A DNA stretch of 64,000 nucleotides, taken from assembly GCA_014281115.1 (NCBI GenBank), contig JACONQ010000006.1, forward strand, positions 3,736,128-3,800,127. Direction: 5' to 3'. Position 1 is the stretch's first letter. Every line of letters begins with the position of its first letter. Position numbers and translations under genes: made by a program. This DNA is from Laburnicola sp. R22_1 (taxonomy: Eukaryota; Ascomycota; Dothideomycetes; Pleosporales; Didymosphaeriaceae). The notes under the pieces are model-generated. The model worked only from the letters and a program-made list of their open reading frames with translations, was not told the DNA's origin and did not search any database. Shown here in pieces: positions 1 to 10,800 of this stretch.

Positions 1-715
1 GCGACGCCGACGCGACCCGGGCCGAGTCGTGGGAGAAGGCTACCGAGTTGACGGAGCCGCTATGCCCCTCGAGCGTCTGTAGGCACTCGCCGCTGCGCGC
101 GTCCCAGATCTTGACCGTGTAGTCGTCCGACGCCGACGCGACCCGGGAGGAGTTGTGGGAGAAGGCTACCGAGTTGACGGAGCTGCTATGCCCCTCGAGC
201 GTCTGCAGGCACTCGCCGCTGCGCGAGTTCCAGATCTTGACCGTGTAGCCGTACGACCCCGATGCGACCCGGGAGGAGTCGTGGGAGAAGGCTATCGAGC
301 TGACCCAATTGCTATGCCCCTTGAGCGTCTGTAGGCACTCGCCGCTGCGCGAGTTCCAGATCTTGACCGTGTAGTCGTGCGACGCCGACGCGACCCGGGA
401 GGAGTCGTGGGAGAAGGCTACCGAGCTGACGTAGCTGCTATGCCCCTCGAGCGTCTGTAGGCACTCGCCGCTGCGCGCGTCCCAGATCTTGACCGTGTAG
501 TCGTGCGACCCCGACGCGACCCGGGCCGAGTCGTGGGAGAAGGCTACCGAGCTGACCCAATTGCTATGCCCCTTGAGCGTCTGTAGGCACTCGCCGCTGC
601 GCGCGTCCCAGATCTTGACCGTGTAGTCGTGCGACGCCGACGCGACCCGGGCCGAGTCGTGGGAGAAGGCTACCGAGCTGACGGAGCCGCTATGCCCCTC
701 GAGCGTCTGTAGGCA
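1..715 (-). repeat. Tandem 126-bp WD40 repeats, five full and one partial
   Basis: Near-identical 126-bp units whose GH-encoding codons begin at 697, 571, 445, 319, 193 and 67 (minus strand). Each unit reads GHSxxVxSVAFSHxSxRVAS followed by a YTVKIWxxRSGECLQTL end. Almost all differences fall at a few codons: the two residues after GHS are GS, NW, SY, NW, SS, GS, and the VASxSxxY positions alternate A/G and HD/YG/DD. This is the pattern of concerted evolution with diversifying ligand-contact residues known for HNWD genes. Confidence 0.93.
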
Positions 716-3238
716 GGGGCTCCATTTATCTTCCATAGCTGGCTTTATTGTAATCCAGTTCGGCTCTTCTCTCTTGAAAAGACCTCTTATCAGGCTGCGA
801 GTTGGGCTGAATAGGAGTGCGGAAGCATACGCCTGAAGAGGACTGTTCTCTATTGCTAGCTTGTGAGACATAATAAATCGGCGCGCATCTCTAACTAGTT
901 CATTAAATGCAGATGAATCTGTTCTTCCCTGGGTTACGTCAGCATATATTTTACATAGCATCATAAATTTGTAGATTACCTGCATAAAGACCTCGAGTCT
1001 CGCTATTGAAACGACGCCTTTCGACATGCTCTTGCAAAGGCTAAGAGCCTCCAGCCAGTAGAGGTATTGCTGTCTTAAAAAGCTATTAACAGCGCCTCCG
1101 TCCTGGAGATCGACTTTATTCTCTGCAGAAGGGCTAGGATTCCAGTCACAGAGGTGATCGATCCAATGGATACACGAGTAGCGTGACGCTGCAAGTGGAT
1201 CTGGGTCCGGCGGCTCAATCTGCTCGGCTGGATATCCTAGCGCACCTAGTCTGTACATGTCTCGTCGGAGCGTCTTCGACATAACTTGGAGCGATCTAGA
1301 AAAGATAGACTGGTGAACATTTCCAACCCCGCACGGAACTAGGTTGTGCCTTGCTTCCTCGGACAGGAAATCTCTAGCTGACTGGTGGATGATGTAGACA
1401 TTGTCTTCTCGTATTGTGAGGAATGAACCACACATCTTCACAATCGTCGCAGTGGCCTGGTTTACGTCCTGGACTTTTGTTGGTAGGCCGGATAAGACAT
1501 GGAGTTCCTGCAGGTGCAGCGGACGGTACGTGGCGATGACGGTGGCAAGAATCCTTTTGCAACGTTCTAGATTTTGAGGCCGCAATCCTTCGATTTGCCT
1601 CATCATTCGATGATATACGTCTTTCAGCTCCGTTGGTACTTCGTCGAGAACCTCGAGCACATCACAGGCCATCACATCCTCTAGCTCTTTCATAACAAGC
1701 GATACCCAGAGGAAAGTGCCATTAGCTTTGCGCTGCATTTTCTCCCGAACCGAATATCGGAGGGGCTCGTCGTGTTCGATTTCCGTCAGTTCCGAAATGC
1801 AATGGTCGATGTATGCATTAACGGCATGGGATACTTGCCCTGCGTTTTCTTTGAGCTCAAGACTTAACCTGATTCCAGAATCGTCGAGCCGTAGTCTCTG
1901 CTCAATATGGGCCTCATTGCGGCTGCTGACGATCCACTTGGAGCGAGAAGATATAGACGACATCATGACAATGAAGTCTAACAATTTTGGCAGGTCCGTT
2001 ACGCATTCGTCGAGAGCGTCAACAATCAGATACGTGCTGTTTAAGCTCGGGTCTTGCAGGATATTTGTGAAGATCTCGGACAAGGCAACCCAGGCATTCG
2101 CATCCTTAAAGAGCGTTTTGCCTGCGTGGTCGTACTTCTTCTGTATATGAGAGACGAGAGATGGCTGCTGGTTGACAAGCAAGTACAGCAGACCTCGCAG
2201 CACGGCCGTGGCGTTGTTGATTCGCGAGTCCGTAGCCTGGCAGAAGAAGTAGGAGAGCTGGTCTGTCTTGGTCATTGACTTGCTCAACTCATTGATGATG
2301 CCGCAGATCAGCATCGTCTTGCCCTTGCCAGGATCGCCCTTGATCCACAGCAGTCGGCTCTGCTGGTCGTCGCGCCATCGCTTGAAGTCGGAATTTTCGA
2401 GGATCCAACGGTACGAGTCCTCCAGCAGTCCGCCCTTGGTTTCCTCAATACGCTTCTTGTCATCGCGGGGGTCTGTCAGACGCAAATGTTGGATACAATT
2501 CTCGAGCTTGTCGATCTCGCCCATGAGCCGTTTGAACGCCGTCGCTGCCCCTTCACCATAGATAGGCGCTATGTAGACACCAAAAATGCCTTGTAGGGAG
2601 TACGCTTTATCTTCTCCGAGCTTAGTCTGGCGATGTTCTATCCACGACAATCGCTCATTGACGCTGAAATGAGATAACAAGCCTCCTTGGAGTGCTGACT
2701 TGGGGATACCTGTTATGTCGTGAATTTGTTGTCCAAGTGAACTTTTGTCGCCAAGTCGCGTGTTTTCCCTGGAGTAAAACGTAACTAAACACGGGGCAAG
2801 GAGCTCTTGCAGCGTCCAACCACGAGTGAACCATCTGCTATCCCGAAAAGAAGTCGCCCAAGTGCACTCAGAGGCTTGGTCGCTTGCTTCGTCCTCCGCT
2901 GTCGAAACATCAGGCAGATAGACGTAGCATCGCGTCGCGTTGCAGTACCAGCGAAACATAGACTTAATGGCCTGGGACAGTTCAGCCTTGTTTGTCTTGT
3001 CAATGCAACATGTGTCCACCCAAAACCATTCTAGGCCATCCTGTGCAGCTTGTTCTCCACAGAACTGGATCTTCTTATAACCAGGCTTCCCGCCGGTGCC
3101 ATTTGTGAGGTCTTCGAATGTGACCTCTTCGGTATCGGCTCCCCACGTATGGGAAAGTATCGCGTAGGGAGGAACAGCCTCGTCGCTGAACTGGCGAAGA
3201 CTGAAATCGCTAGTATCGCTGCGTCGCAAAAGTCGCAT
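1..3238 (-). CDS. HET-NACHT-WD40 receptor of the HNWD family (partial, runs off the left edge)
   Basis: NOD-like receptor of the type that controls heterokaryon incompatibility in fungi: the HET domain triggers cell death, NACHT is the nucleotide switch, the WD40 repeats sense the ligand. One frame is open for 1079 codons from the ATG at 3238 to the window edge, without introns. HET domain: PYAILSHTWG (residues 24-33), WVDTCCIDK (73-81), RWFTRGWTLQELLAP (136-150). NACHT: P-loop GDPGKGKT (301-308), Walker B LIVDALDEC (D407, D410). A helical linker spans about 560-840, and 42-residue WD repeats start near residue 848. Domain order and motifs match Podospora HET-E, HET-D and HET-R (known family). 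I chose the start because MRLL directly precedes the HET fold, as in HET-E. No RIP-type stops occur. The C-terminus and total repeat number lie outside the window. Confidence 0.95.
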   Translation of the reverse strand, partial: MRLLRRSDTSDFSLRQFSDEAVPPYAILSHTWGADTEEVTFEDLTNGTGGKPGYKKIQFCGEQAAQDGLEWFWVDTCCIDKTNKAELSQAIKSMFRWYCNATRCYVYLPDVSTAEDEASDQASECTWATSFRDSRWFTRGWTLQELLAPCLVTFYSRENTRLGDKSSLGQQIHDITGIPKSALQGGLLSHFSVNERLSWIEHRQTKLGEDKAYSLQGIFGVYIAPIYGEGAATAFKRLMGEIDKLENCIQHLRLTDPRDDKKRIEETKGGLLEDSYRWILENSDFKRWRDDQQSRLLWIKGDPGKGKTMLICGIINELSKSMTKTDQLSYFFCQATDSRINNATAVLRGLLYLLVNQQPSLVSHIQKKYDHAGKTLFKDANAWVALSEIFTNILQDPSLNSTYLIVDALDECVTDLPKLLDFIVMMSSISSRSKWIVSSRNEAHIEQRLRLDDSGIRLSLELKENAGQVSHAVNAYIDHCISELTEIEHDEPLRYSVREKMQRKANGTFLWVSLVMKELEDVMACDVLEVLDEVPTELKDVYHRMMRQIEGLRPQNLERCKRILATVIATYRPLHLQELHVLSGLPTKVQDVNQATATIVKMCGSFLTIREDNVYIIHQSARDFLSEEARHNLVPCGVGNVHQSIFSRSLQVMSKTLRRDMYRLGALGYPAEQIEPPDPDPLAASRYSCIHWIDHLCDWNPSPSAENKVDLQDGGAVNSFLRQQYLYWLEALSLCKSMSKGVVSIARLEVFMQVIYKFMMLCKIYADVTQGRTDSSAFNELVRDARRFIMSHKLAIENSPLQAYASALLFSPTRSLIRGLFKREEPNWITIKPAMEDKWSPCLQTLEGHSGSVSSVAFSHDSARVASASHDYTVKIWDARSGECLQTLKGHSNWVSSVAFSHDSARVASGSHDYTVKIWDARSGECLQTLEGHSSYVSSVAFSHDSSRVASASHDYTVKIWNSRSGECLQTLKGHSNWVSSIAFSHDSSRVASGSYGYTVKIWNSRSGECLQTLEGHSSSVNSVAFSHNSSRVASASDDYTVKIWDARSGECLQTLEGHSGSVNSVAFSHDSARVASAS

Positions 3239-3910
3239 TGTTTCGCATCAGCTAGACGGGTGCAAGCGGCAGGAGTGGGTTCGGCTGAGGTTTAAACGTG
3301 GCAGCCTGGCTGAAGAGGCTAGCAGGGCGACTCGCTCGTTCGTTGAGAAGATCAGTCTTAGCTATGGAGGTTAGCAAGCATGTAGAAAAACAGGACGTTA
3401 TGCTATACCAAAGTATTGAGTCTGCAAGCGCTACACTGCAAGGCAAGGCTGCCATGCCTTGCTGTGTCAAAGGCTTGGTGAGGCGTGAGGTGGGATGTGT
3501 TGGGCGTGAGTTGGATAAAACTGAGGTCGAAGTGGGGTGCGGCTGCACAGCCCACAGTGTGGCACAATAAGGCTGACATGCTGAAGGCGGATTCGCATGC
3601 GACTTGACCGAATCTGCTTCACTCTTGAGAAGCGGACGAATACCTTGGTGACGCTAGCAGGGAGGACGGCCGACCCGTTCTGGCCAGGAGCTTTGTGAAT
3701 GATTCAAAATGTATAGAGAATAGATAGGTAGAGGTACATGTGGCGCAGCTTGTGATTTCGCCACTCTTCAAGCCTTATGTAATCTCCTCCGCAAGGCGCT
3801 ATTACCTATTTAGTAAAGCGCCTTTCTAGCGGCTGTCCGATCAACAAACAAGATAATTAACAGGCCCGATTTATCAGGTTTAAATTAAGTCTATAAAGTA
3901 GCTCTAGCTC
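3239..3910. other. Intergenic spacer and 5' flank of the receptor gene
   Basis: Balanced base composition with few RIP signs. Short overlapping open frames here (3252-3548 minus, 3298-3570 plus) have no recognisable domain. The stretch should contain the promoter of the receptor gene, but I see no clear TATA or other element. A small inverted repeat (GGCGCT ... AGCGCC) lies near 3796-3823, just outside the pogo fragment. Confidence 0.5.
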
Positions 3911-4334
3911 CTAATACATCTTCGCTACTGGAACCCTCTATAACACCTCCATAATGTTCGCTGGCTCGGCTTCTATTGGTGCCACCGCATTGCTCTTTGG
4001 CACTAATGGGCCTGCCTCTTCCTCTTCTGTTCTGGGGGTCTTGTGCTTACGACCTTGTTTTCCCTTAGCTGTAGCGGCTTGATCTTTCGCCTCACGCTTT
4101 GCTCGCGCCTCCTCTAGATTTTGATAGCTCATTACTTTTGCCTTTCCTAGAACTACTAATCTTGTTGATTAACAAGCTTTGGCGTTATTTACCTGGAATA
4201 GGAAGCGGTTTTGATTCTGTAGGAGTGTACACTCAGCAAAGAATATTTTAGCTGCAGTCACGATTTTCTGTACGCGTTTCTGCAGGCGCTACTTGCTTAT
4301 CTTATTAAGTGTATGAGTGTCTTTCTTTATTAGG
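3911..4334 (-). pseudogene. C-terminal part of a pogo-type (DDE_1) transposase, cut off by a hAT insertion
   Basis: Reading the minus strand from 4334 gives LIKKDTHTL, RLQKRVQKIVTAAKIFFAE, RLVVLGKAKVMSYQNLEEAR, a basic KQGRKHK stretch and the end PVAKMY. This is the usual C-terminal tail of fungal pogo/CENP-B-type transposases. In-frame TAA and TAG codons sit where family members have Gln or Trp (for example near 4177 and before RVPVAKMY), as RIP would give. Only the last 64 codons before 3938 are open. The fragment is the direct continuation of the transposase at 17618-18960: removing the hAT element and one 8-bp target copy rejoins the frame at the residues NLIKKD. Confidence 0.85.
4327..4334. 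repeat. Left 8-bp target site duplication of the outer hAT (TTATTAGG)
   Basis: TTATTAGG directly precedes the terminal CAGAG at 4335. The partner CTATTAGG is at 17610-17617, directly after the right end. The single difference is C versus T, as RIP would give. Eight bases is the standard hAT target duplication. Confidence 0.85.
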
Positions 4335-4339
4335 CAGAG

Positions 4340-4560
4340 TTGCTATCAGTCAGTTCAGTCAGTCCAGAGAGCTCCGGACTGACTGAACTGACGTCGTGAG
4401 ATCACTGAACTGGACTGGACTGACTGCCAAGACTTTTCGATTGAGTTAAAACTAACTAACTGAACTAACGTCGCCGCCGCCTGCGGACTGACTGGACTGA
4501 CTGAACTGAGTTACCTGACGTCAAACTGAGATAACTGCTCCTGTATTTTCGAGATTTCTT
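4340..4560. repeat. Palindromic subterminal repeats of the hAT element
   Basis: Many short CAGTCAG / CTGACTGA motifs in both orientations, for example a hairpin around GAGAGCTCCGGACTGACTG. The same array, with CA and TG changed to TA, occurs at 6391-6610 (left end of the inner copy). Related arrays flank the right ends at 14460-14598 and 17465-17609. Repeated subterminal motifs are common transposase-binding regions in hAT elements; that role is inferred here. Confidence 0.7.
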
Positions 4561-4618
4561 CGTCTAATAGTGTACGCGCTAACCCCAAAGCTGACGTAGT
4601 CGTTGGCTGTATACCAAG

Positions 4619-4746
4619 CAGAGTTGTCAACAATCAAGCGATAGGCAGATTGATTACTGGATCAGGTCTAACACGGACCTCTCTATGGTCTTTTGGCGCT
4701 TAGTTGGGCAATCAATCTGAAGATCGCTTGATTGTTGACAACTGTG
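4619..4746. mobile_element. 128-bp hAT-type MITE
   Basis: Terminal inverted repeats of 24 bp: CAGAGTTGTCAACAATCAAG... on the left and the complement starting CACAGTTGTCAACAATCAAG on the right, one mismatch. An exact 8-bp target duplication ATACCAAG flanks it at 4611-4618 and 4747-4754. It is missing from the equivalent place in the inner hAT copy near 6670. It has no coding capacity and no RIP signs, so it is among the youngest insertions here. Confidence 0.92.
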
Positions 4747-4754
4747 ATACCAAG

Positions 4755-6385
4755 CCTCTTCTAGCTCTTCAAACTCTGCAAAGCTGAAACAAGCTCTGGC
4801 TTCATATGGAGTCTCCGCGTGCCTAACATGTCGCCAAGCTCGCTGAAAGTCCGCTCACAGTCTGCCGCTGCCGCTAGTATTGTCAGAACGTCGATAGCAA
4901 ACTTTAAGAGTATAGGGAATTGCCCAGCAACTAACTCCCAGTATAGAAGCGGATTAAGAGACAGCCAATCCTCCTCAGCTAACGCTGGCTGCCGCTTCCA
5001 AATCTCATACTCATCCTCCGCAAGGCTTGCCTCTACCTACCATATACTTTGCTCGATCAACAACTGTAGAAAAGCTAATCGCGACGTTAAGAACCCTAGC
5101 TGGGACTTCTTATGCGGCGGCGTCACTATCTGAGCTGGAATAGCTGCGGCGTCCTTTCGCCCCTGCCACATGCGCAGGAATGCCTAGTGGTTATTGTCAA
5201 GCCAGCTGTCGCGATAGTGAACACCGTTACGGGCAGTAACATGGGTGTTGGGTACCTTCCAGAGCGCTAAGAGGTGGTGCTTGTAGTGCGGGTGTAGTAT
5301 TGTAGCAGTGTAGTAGACAGGCGCGTCGTCAAATTTTGCGTAGTACTCAGCAAGTTTACTGTGCGCAAGGTTGACGTTCGTAACAAGATGATCTTCAGGC
5401 GCGTCTAGATCTTCGTAATTTACATCCTTAAGACAGTCTTTAAGAGCCTTAAGCTGGTCAAGAAGCTACTTAAATGTTACTAGAACTTCCCAAATAGCGC
5501 CATGGCGGCTATGTTGTCCGTGGCCTTTAAGTAGCTGTGTAGCTTTAGCAAATGGCTCAAGGAGTCGAATGTACTCTATTACTGTCGCCCAGTCCTTGCC
5601 GCTTAGACCGCCTTCACGTATGTATAGTCGCGGCTGCGCAGCGGGCAGCTGCTCGCGGTTTTTCCGGCGCCGTGAGGGTGCTGTTGCAGCACTATGCTCC
5701 TCAAGTTTACACTTAATATAGCTATCAAGAGGGCTATGTAGCTCAGCTGCGCGCACAAACGTGCTAAAATAGCTATTCTAGTGGGTCTTGACAGGCTTAA
5801 CAAGCTACTAGATGTGAGGTGTAACACCTAGAGACTCTGCCTCCTTGAGCTGTAGTCGCTCTAGTAGTTGTCGAGTTTGAGGCGTGCAGATAGACGCAAT
5901 TATATCAAAGAGGACGCCAATAGGACCGTATTTGCGCCACTTATCTATGTACTTCTCCTCGTCCTTAAGGTGGGCGGCGTCATTCTCGTACGTGCTACGA
6001 TCTTTGCCCTAAATTACTAATTGCGCGCCTAGGTTAAGTATATGGCAGCAGCACCGCAGCCGCTGCTCGCTTACAATAAAGCTAAACTCCTCTACTAAGG
6101 ACTCAACTGCAGTATTATTGTTACTTGCGTTGTTAAGCACAAAGTAACTAACGCTTGTGTTATTAACGCCAAATAGCTAAAGTATTATTATTGCTACAGC
6201 GGCAATATTATTGCCAGTGTGCGCTCTATGTAGCTCAGACAACCCAAGCAGGTAGTCAACTAGCTTGCCCTCGCTGTTAAGGTAATGTACGCAGAGGCTA
6301 GTAAAAGTATACTACCCACTAGTTAAAGTCTAGTTGTCAAATAACACGTGTATAAGCAACTGGGCTTTGCAAAGGTAGTTGGCAA
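4755..6385 (-). pseudogene. hAT transposase, catalytic core and C-terminus (outer copy)
   Basis: Minus-strand translation is readable over almost the whole segment, broken only by about a dozen TAG/TAA stops at likely Trp or Gln positions. Landmarks in protein order: YFVLNNASNNNTA (catalytic region), CCCHILNLGAQL, KYGPIGVLFDIIA, LSGKDWATVIEYIRLLEPF, GAIWEVLVTFK, YYTATILHPHYK and the dimerisation end ADCERTFSELGDMLGTRR. These are classic hAT (Tol2/hobo group) features. A 96-codon stretch at 5466-5756 is still open. The N-terminus lies in the right half of the element beyond the inner hAT (14607 onward). Not functional as it stands. Confidence 0.88.
6378..6385. repeat. Left 8-bp target site duplication of the inner hAT (GTTGGCAA)
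   Basis: GTTGGCAA precedes TAGAG at 6386. The partner GTTAGTAA at 14599-14606 follows the right end. The two differences are G to A and C to T. The uninterrupted target is visible inside the inner copy itself near 13441-13448. Confidence 0.85.
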
Positions 6386-6599
6386 TAGAGTTGCTATTAG
6401 TTAGTTTAGTTAGTCTAGAGAGCTTCGGACTAACTAAACTAACGTCGTAAGGTTACTAAACTAGACTAGACTAACTGCTAAGACTTTTCGATTAAGTTAA
6501 AACTAACTAACTAAACTAACGTTGCCGCCGCCTACAGACTAACTAGACTGACTAAACTAAGTTACCTAACGTTAAACTAAAATAACTGCTCCTATATTT

Positions 6600-7657
6600 T
6601 CGAGATTTCTTCCTCTAATAGTGTACGCGCTAACCCTAAAGCTAACGTAGTTATTAGCTATATACTAAGCCTTTTTTAGCTCTTTAAACTCTACGAAGCT
6701 AAAATAAGCTCTAGCTTTATATAGAGTCTTTACGTGCCTAACATATTACTAAGCTCGCTAAAAGTTTGCTTATAGTCTGCTACTATTGCTAGTATTATTA
6801 GAATATTAATAGTAAACTTTAAGAGTATAGGGAATTGTCTAGCAACTAACTCCTAGTATAAAAGTAAATTAAGAGATAGCTAATTCTTCTTAGTTAACGC
6901 TAGCTGCCGCTTCTAAATCTTATACTTATTCTCTATAAGGATTATCTTTACCTACTATATACTTTGCTTAATTAACAACTATAGAAAAGCTAATTATAAT
7001 ATTAAAAACCCTAGCCAAGACTTCTTATACGGCGGCGTTACTATCTAAGCTAAAATAGCTACAGTATTCTTTCGCCCCTACTATATACGTAGGAATACCT
7101 AGTAGTTATTATTAAGCTAGCTATTGCAATAGTAAACACTATTATAGGTAGTAATATAGGTGTTAGGTACCTTCTAGAGCGCTAAGAGATAGTGCTTATA
7201 GTGTGGGTATAGTATTATAGTAGTGTAGTAGATAGGCGTATTATTAAATTTTACGTAGTACTTAGCAAGTTTACTATATATAAGATTAATATTTATAATA
7301 AGATAATCTTTAGGCGCGTCTAGATATTTGTAATTTACATTTTTAAGATAGTCTTTAAGAGCCTTAAGCTAGTTAAGAAGCTACTTAAATATTACTAAAA
7401 CTTTCTAAATAGTGCTATAGCGACTATATTGTCTATAGCCTTTAAGTAGCTGTGTAGCTTTGGCAAATAGCTTAAGAAGTTAAATATACTCTATTACTAT
7501 CGCCTAGTCCTTACTACCTAGACCGCCTTTATATATATATAGTTATAGCTACGTAGTAGGTAGTTACTTATAGTTTTTCTAGCGCTATAAAAATGCTATT
7601 ACAGTACTATACTTTTTAAGTTTACACTTAATATAGCTATTAATAGGGCTATATAGC
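6600..7657 (-). pseudogene. hAT transposase C-terminal part (inner copy), heavily RIP-mutated
   Basis: Same protein segment as 4755-5750 of the outer copy, aligned without large gaps except for the missing MITE, but with stops throughout. Cut at its upstream side by the Copia insertion after ATAGC (7653-7657). Confidence 0.8.
7653..7657. repeat. Left 5-bp target duplication of Copia 1 (ATAGC)
   Basis: ATAGC precedes the left LTR and recurs at 12802-12806 after the right LTR. Confidence 0.88.
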
Positions 7658-7844
7658 TGTTAGATATATAGCTGTTAGATAGAATAAGCGCGTTAAGGTT
7701 GGATCTATACAATAAAGCAGGGACCACCTGGCTTAGCACACTAGCGAAGAAGTCAGAACTAGCCGAACACGGTGGACAAAAAACACAATACAATTATTAT
7801 TATCTATTAAGGCGCATTATCGCATTTAACTATTAAATTTGACA
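7658..7844 (+). repeat. Left LTR of Copia 1
   Basis: 187 bp, begins TGTTAGATATATAGC and ends TTTGACA; differs from the right LTR mainly by C/T and G/A changes. Confidence 0.9.
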
Positions 7845-7862
7845 ATTAAGAGTCTTACTGCC
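7845..7862 (+). promoter_or_regulatory. Primer binding site of Copia 1 (tRNA-Lys anticodon-arm type)
   Basis: ATTAAGAGTCTTACTGCC starts at the first base after the LTR. The first 14 bases are complementary to the anticodon arm of eukaryotic tRNA-Lys(CUU), as I recall that tRNA, which suggests priming by a cleaved half-tRNA, as Copia does with initiator tRNA. The same site follows the 5' LTRs of Copia 2 and Copia 3. Confidence 0.6.
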
Positions 7863-7877
7863 TTAATTAATACTAAA

Positions 7878-10800
7878 ATGGCTACACTACCTTAGTGTGA
7901 CCTAACAGTGACCCTTCGAGACCATACCGACTATAGGGCATGGATAATACAGCTCTAGTCTAGATGCGTCGCATATCGCATCTGGCTAAAAGTCGATCCT
8001 ACGTTGAATATCCTAATAAAACCTAAACCTATAGCCCTAAGGGCGCCGCTAATTAATGGGTATACTCTAGCAGCGAACATTAGCATCTTAACAAGGCAGT
8101 CCGAACTATTAGTAGTAGGACTTAAGGCGTTTAAAGAAGATCTTAAGTATTATAAGATTCTTGCTAAGTAGTATAAGAACAATTAACATGATTTTAAAAA
8201 GGAGCAAATAAGTCTCTAGCAAATTATTGTTTATATTTAGGCTACTGTTAGCCCACATCTTTAGCGCACTTGCTGCCTCCTAGATTAACCACTAAGATAG
8301 TGGATTACGAACCTCAAAGCCACGGTTGGCGTTAACGAACAATTCGAGAGAGAACGAGTCCGCAATACCTTACATCTCTTAGACTAATAAGAAATGCGTT
8401 AAATTGGGACACATGGCTTGCTAAATATAATTAAGTAGCTATAGAAGCGAAGATAAGTAATGTCTCTAAGATAATACAGATTAATATGATTATAAAGGAC
8501 TTTCTAACTACTATAAACAAAGTTGCGCCTAATTAGTCTATAACCTTTTAGAATAGCGGACGGTTTACACCTAGCATAAATTAGAAAGAAACAATAAAGC
8601 GCTTCCGAGAGTATATAATGTTAAATTATCTAACCCCTTAAATAGGGAAGCATAAGGCCGCATTTGTAGCAGATAACTTGTTATACCTCGCTAAAAGTAG
8701 GAAAACCACCCAGGGCATTAATGCCGAAGCAGTACCATCTAGAAAATGGGGCAGACCCTAATATTAACGTGATGACTAAAAAAATAATAAGAACTTATTC
8801 TTAGTCTAAAAACCTACAAAAATAGGAGGCGCTAAATGTCCTACGTGTAGACATCGCTATAGACTCTGGGATTGCTTCTATATTAATGCAGACAAAGCTC
8901 CTGAGTAGTAGAAACTAAACAAGAAGATCGAAGAACTCGTCATATTGAAGCGCGAGCACAATCCTGAATTTTAAGGACTATTAAGAGGACAAAGCAAACT
9001 AAGATTAAAAACACTAAATATTAAATAATCGCACACGCCCACACCTAAGATTCTTAAGTCCCCTAAGGACTAACTAGAGGGATAGAGAATATTAAACGTT
9101 AACGCTGCGTTTATATTAGTGCTAATAGAAATAAAAGTGTCTAATTACCCGCTAAAGCGCTCGTTTATTCTTAATTTAGGATTAACTTGCTATATTATAA
9201 ATAACTCTAACCGTATCTATAACTTCTGTCTACCTACGTTCAGAGATTATATATGGGCTGGCAATATAAAAATATAAATAAAATGCTACAGCTCTGTTAA
9301 CTTAATACTAAGAGGCTAATATAGAATAACTATATTAGTTCTATATAATGTGGCTATCTGTCTAGACCTCCTATACAACCTAGTCTCCTTTTAACTACTA
9401 AGGCATAGAGGAATCTAGTAGGATACGCAAATAGACCCAACTACGCTAAAAGGACTAGACGATAAGATTATTAGAAAACTATCTAAGATATATAGTTAAT
9501 GGGTACTTAAGTATAATCCGCTACTACTCACTTTATATTACATCCGCAAGAATACATTACGAACAAAAGGAGCACTACAAAGGGCCTTAGCCAAATTATA
9601 ACATAAAAGACTAGAATACCCTAGACTAGTAGCTATTAAATATCTTGTGCAGCAAGCTCAAGGGGTGCGAGTTAAGGGAGTTATAATAGTTTAATGCGAC
9701 TTCTGTAGGAAAGCAAAGATCTGGCGACAAATTAGCTAAGCACTGCGAATTAACAATAAAGGACTAGGAGAAAGACTAGCTATTAACTTTTATGCCTATA
9801 AGGTGCAAAGTAGCACTAGTAAAAGGAGCCAGATGCTTATTACTAATAGGTACTTAGGCCTATAATGGGACTTTTATTTTAAAGATAATTAACTAGCAAA
9901 GTTAGTTATTAAAGTTCTATTAAACTTCTTTCTCTTTCTTAAAAACTATTATAATATTACAGTTAAGGTTATTAAAGCGAACAATAAGATTACGATGGTA
10001 AAACCGGAAATCGAGCGCTGGTTAGCATTACAAGGAATTACTATCGAGCCTTTTACCCTAGATATATAAGCTTAAAATAGAGGTGCTAAACGCTTAGGGG
10101 GTGTAAATAAAGAGAAATCGCGCGCGATGCGTCTTAATGCTAACCTACCCTAGGAACTATGGCCTAAAGTCACGAGAGCTGCAGTATACCTCTACAATTA
10201 AACACCGAATTATGCGAATAACTAGAAAACATCATATAAGATATTCTTTACATAAGTTGCTCTAAATAATAGAGTAGTTACCTTAATTAAGAAACCTAAT
10301 CTTGCTTACCTTAAAGCGTATGGCTGTAAAGCGTTCGCAATAACGGATAATACACATCGAGGTAAATTAAGGCTATAACACCTAGACCTAAAGGCTTAGA
10401 TTAGTTACCTAGTAGGATACTAGTCCTTAAACATCTATCGAATTTAGATACCGTCACTTGCTAAGGTAATAAGCACCCGCGACGTTATCTTTAATAAATA
10501 AATTGTCTTTAGTGGCAAAACTAAGGACCTTATAGATAATCTTATACATAGTACACTAGAGGAAATTGCCACATACGTAAGAACGATCGAACTCCTAACA
10601 CTTATTAACTAGAGATAGAGTCCTTCTATAAAGACGACACTATTAGAGGCTTATTAAATCCTTAAGGCGAAGTAGACTTACCAGGCTACTACTAAGGAGT
10701 AAAGATTAGGGACAACTATCTAACTCCTCTAACTATACCACTACTTACGGTATTACTTGCGCAGTTAATGGCTAGAAATAAATTAGAAATAAACCTAAAA

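Noticed and set aside
1374..3003. Open frames at 1374-1562 (-), 1716-2150 (+), 2054-2278 (+), 2268-2561 (+) and 2785-3003 (-)
   Set aside because: All lie inside the HET-NACHT-WD40 gene in other frames and have no domain of their own.
3252..3570. Overlapping open frames 3252-3548 (-) and 3298-3570 (+) upstream of the receptor gene
   Set aside because: Antiparallel overlap, no recognisable motif and low-complexity composition; chance frames are more likely.
4819..5133. 104-codon + strand frame
   Set aside because: Antisense to the C-terminal part of the outer hAT transposase, whose motifs (CERTFSELG and others) are on the minus strand.
5603..5827. 74-codon minus-strand frame
   Set aside because: Overlaps the hAT transposase in a different frame; the other frame carries the family motifs.
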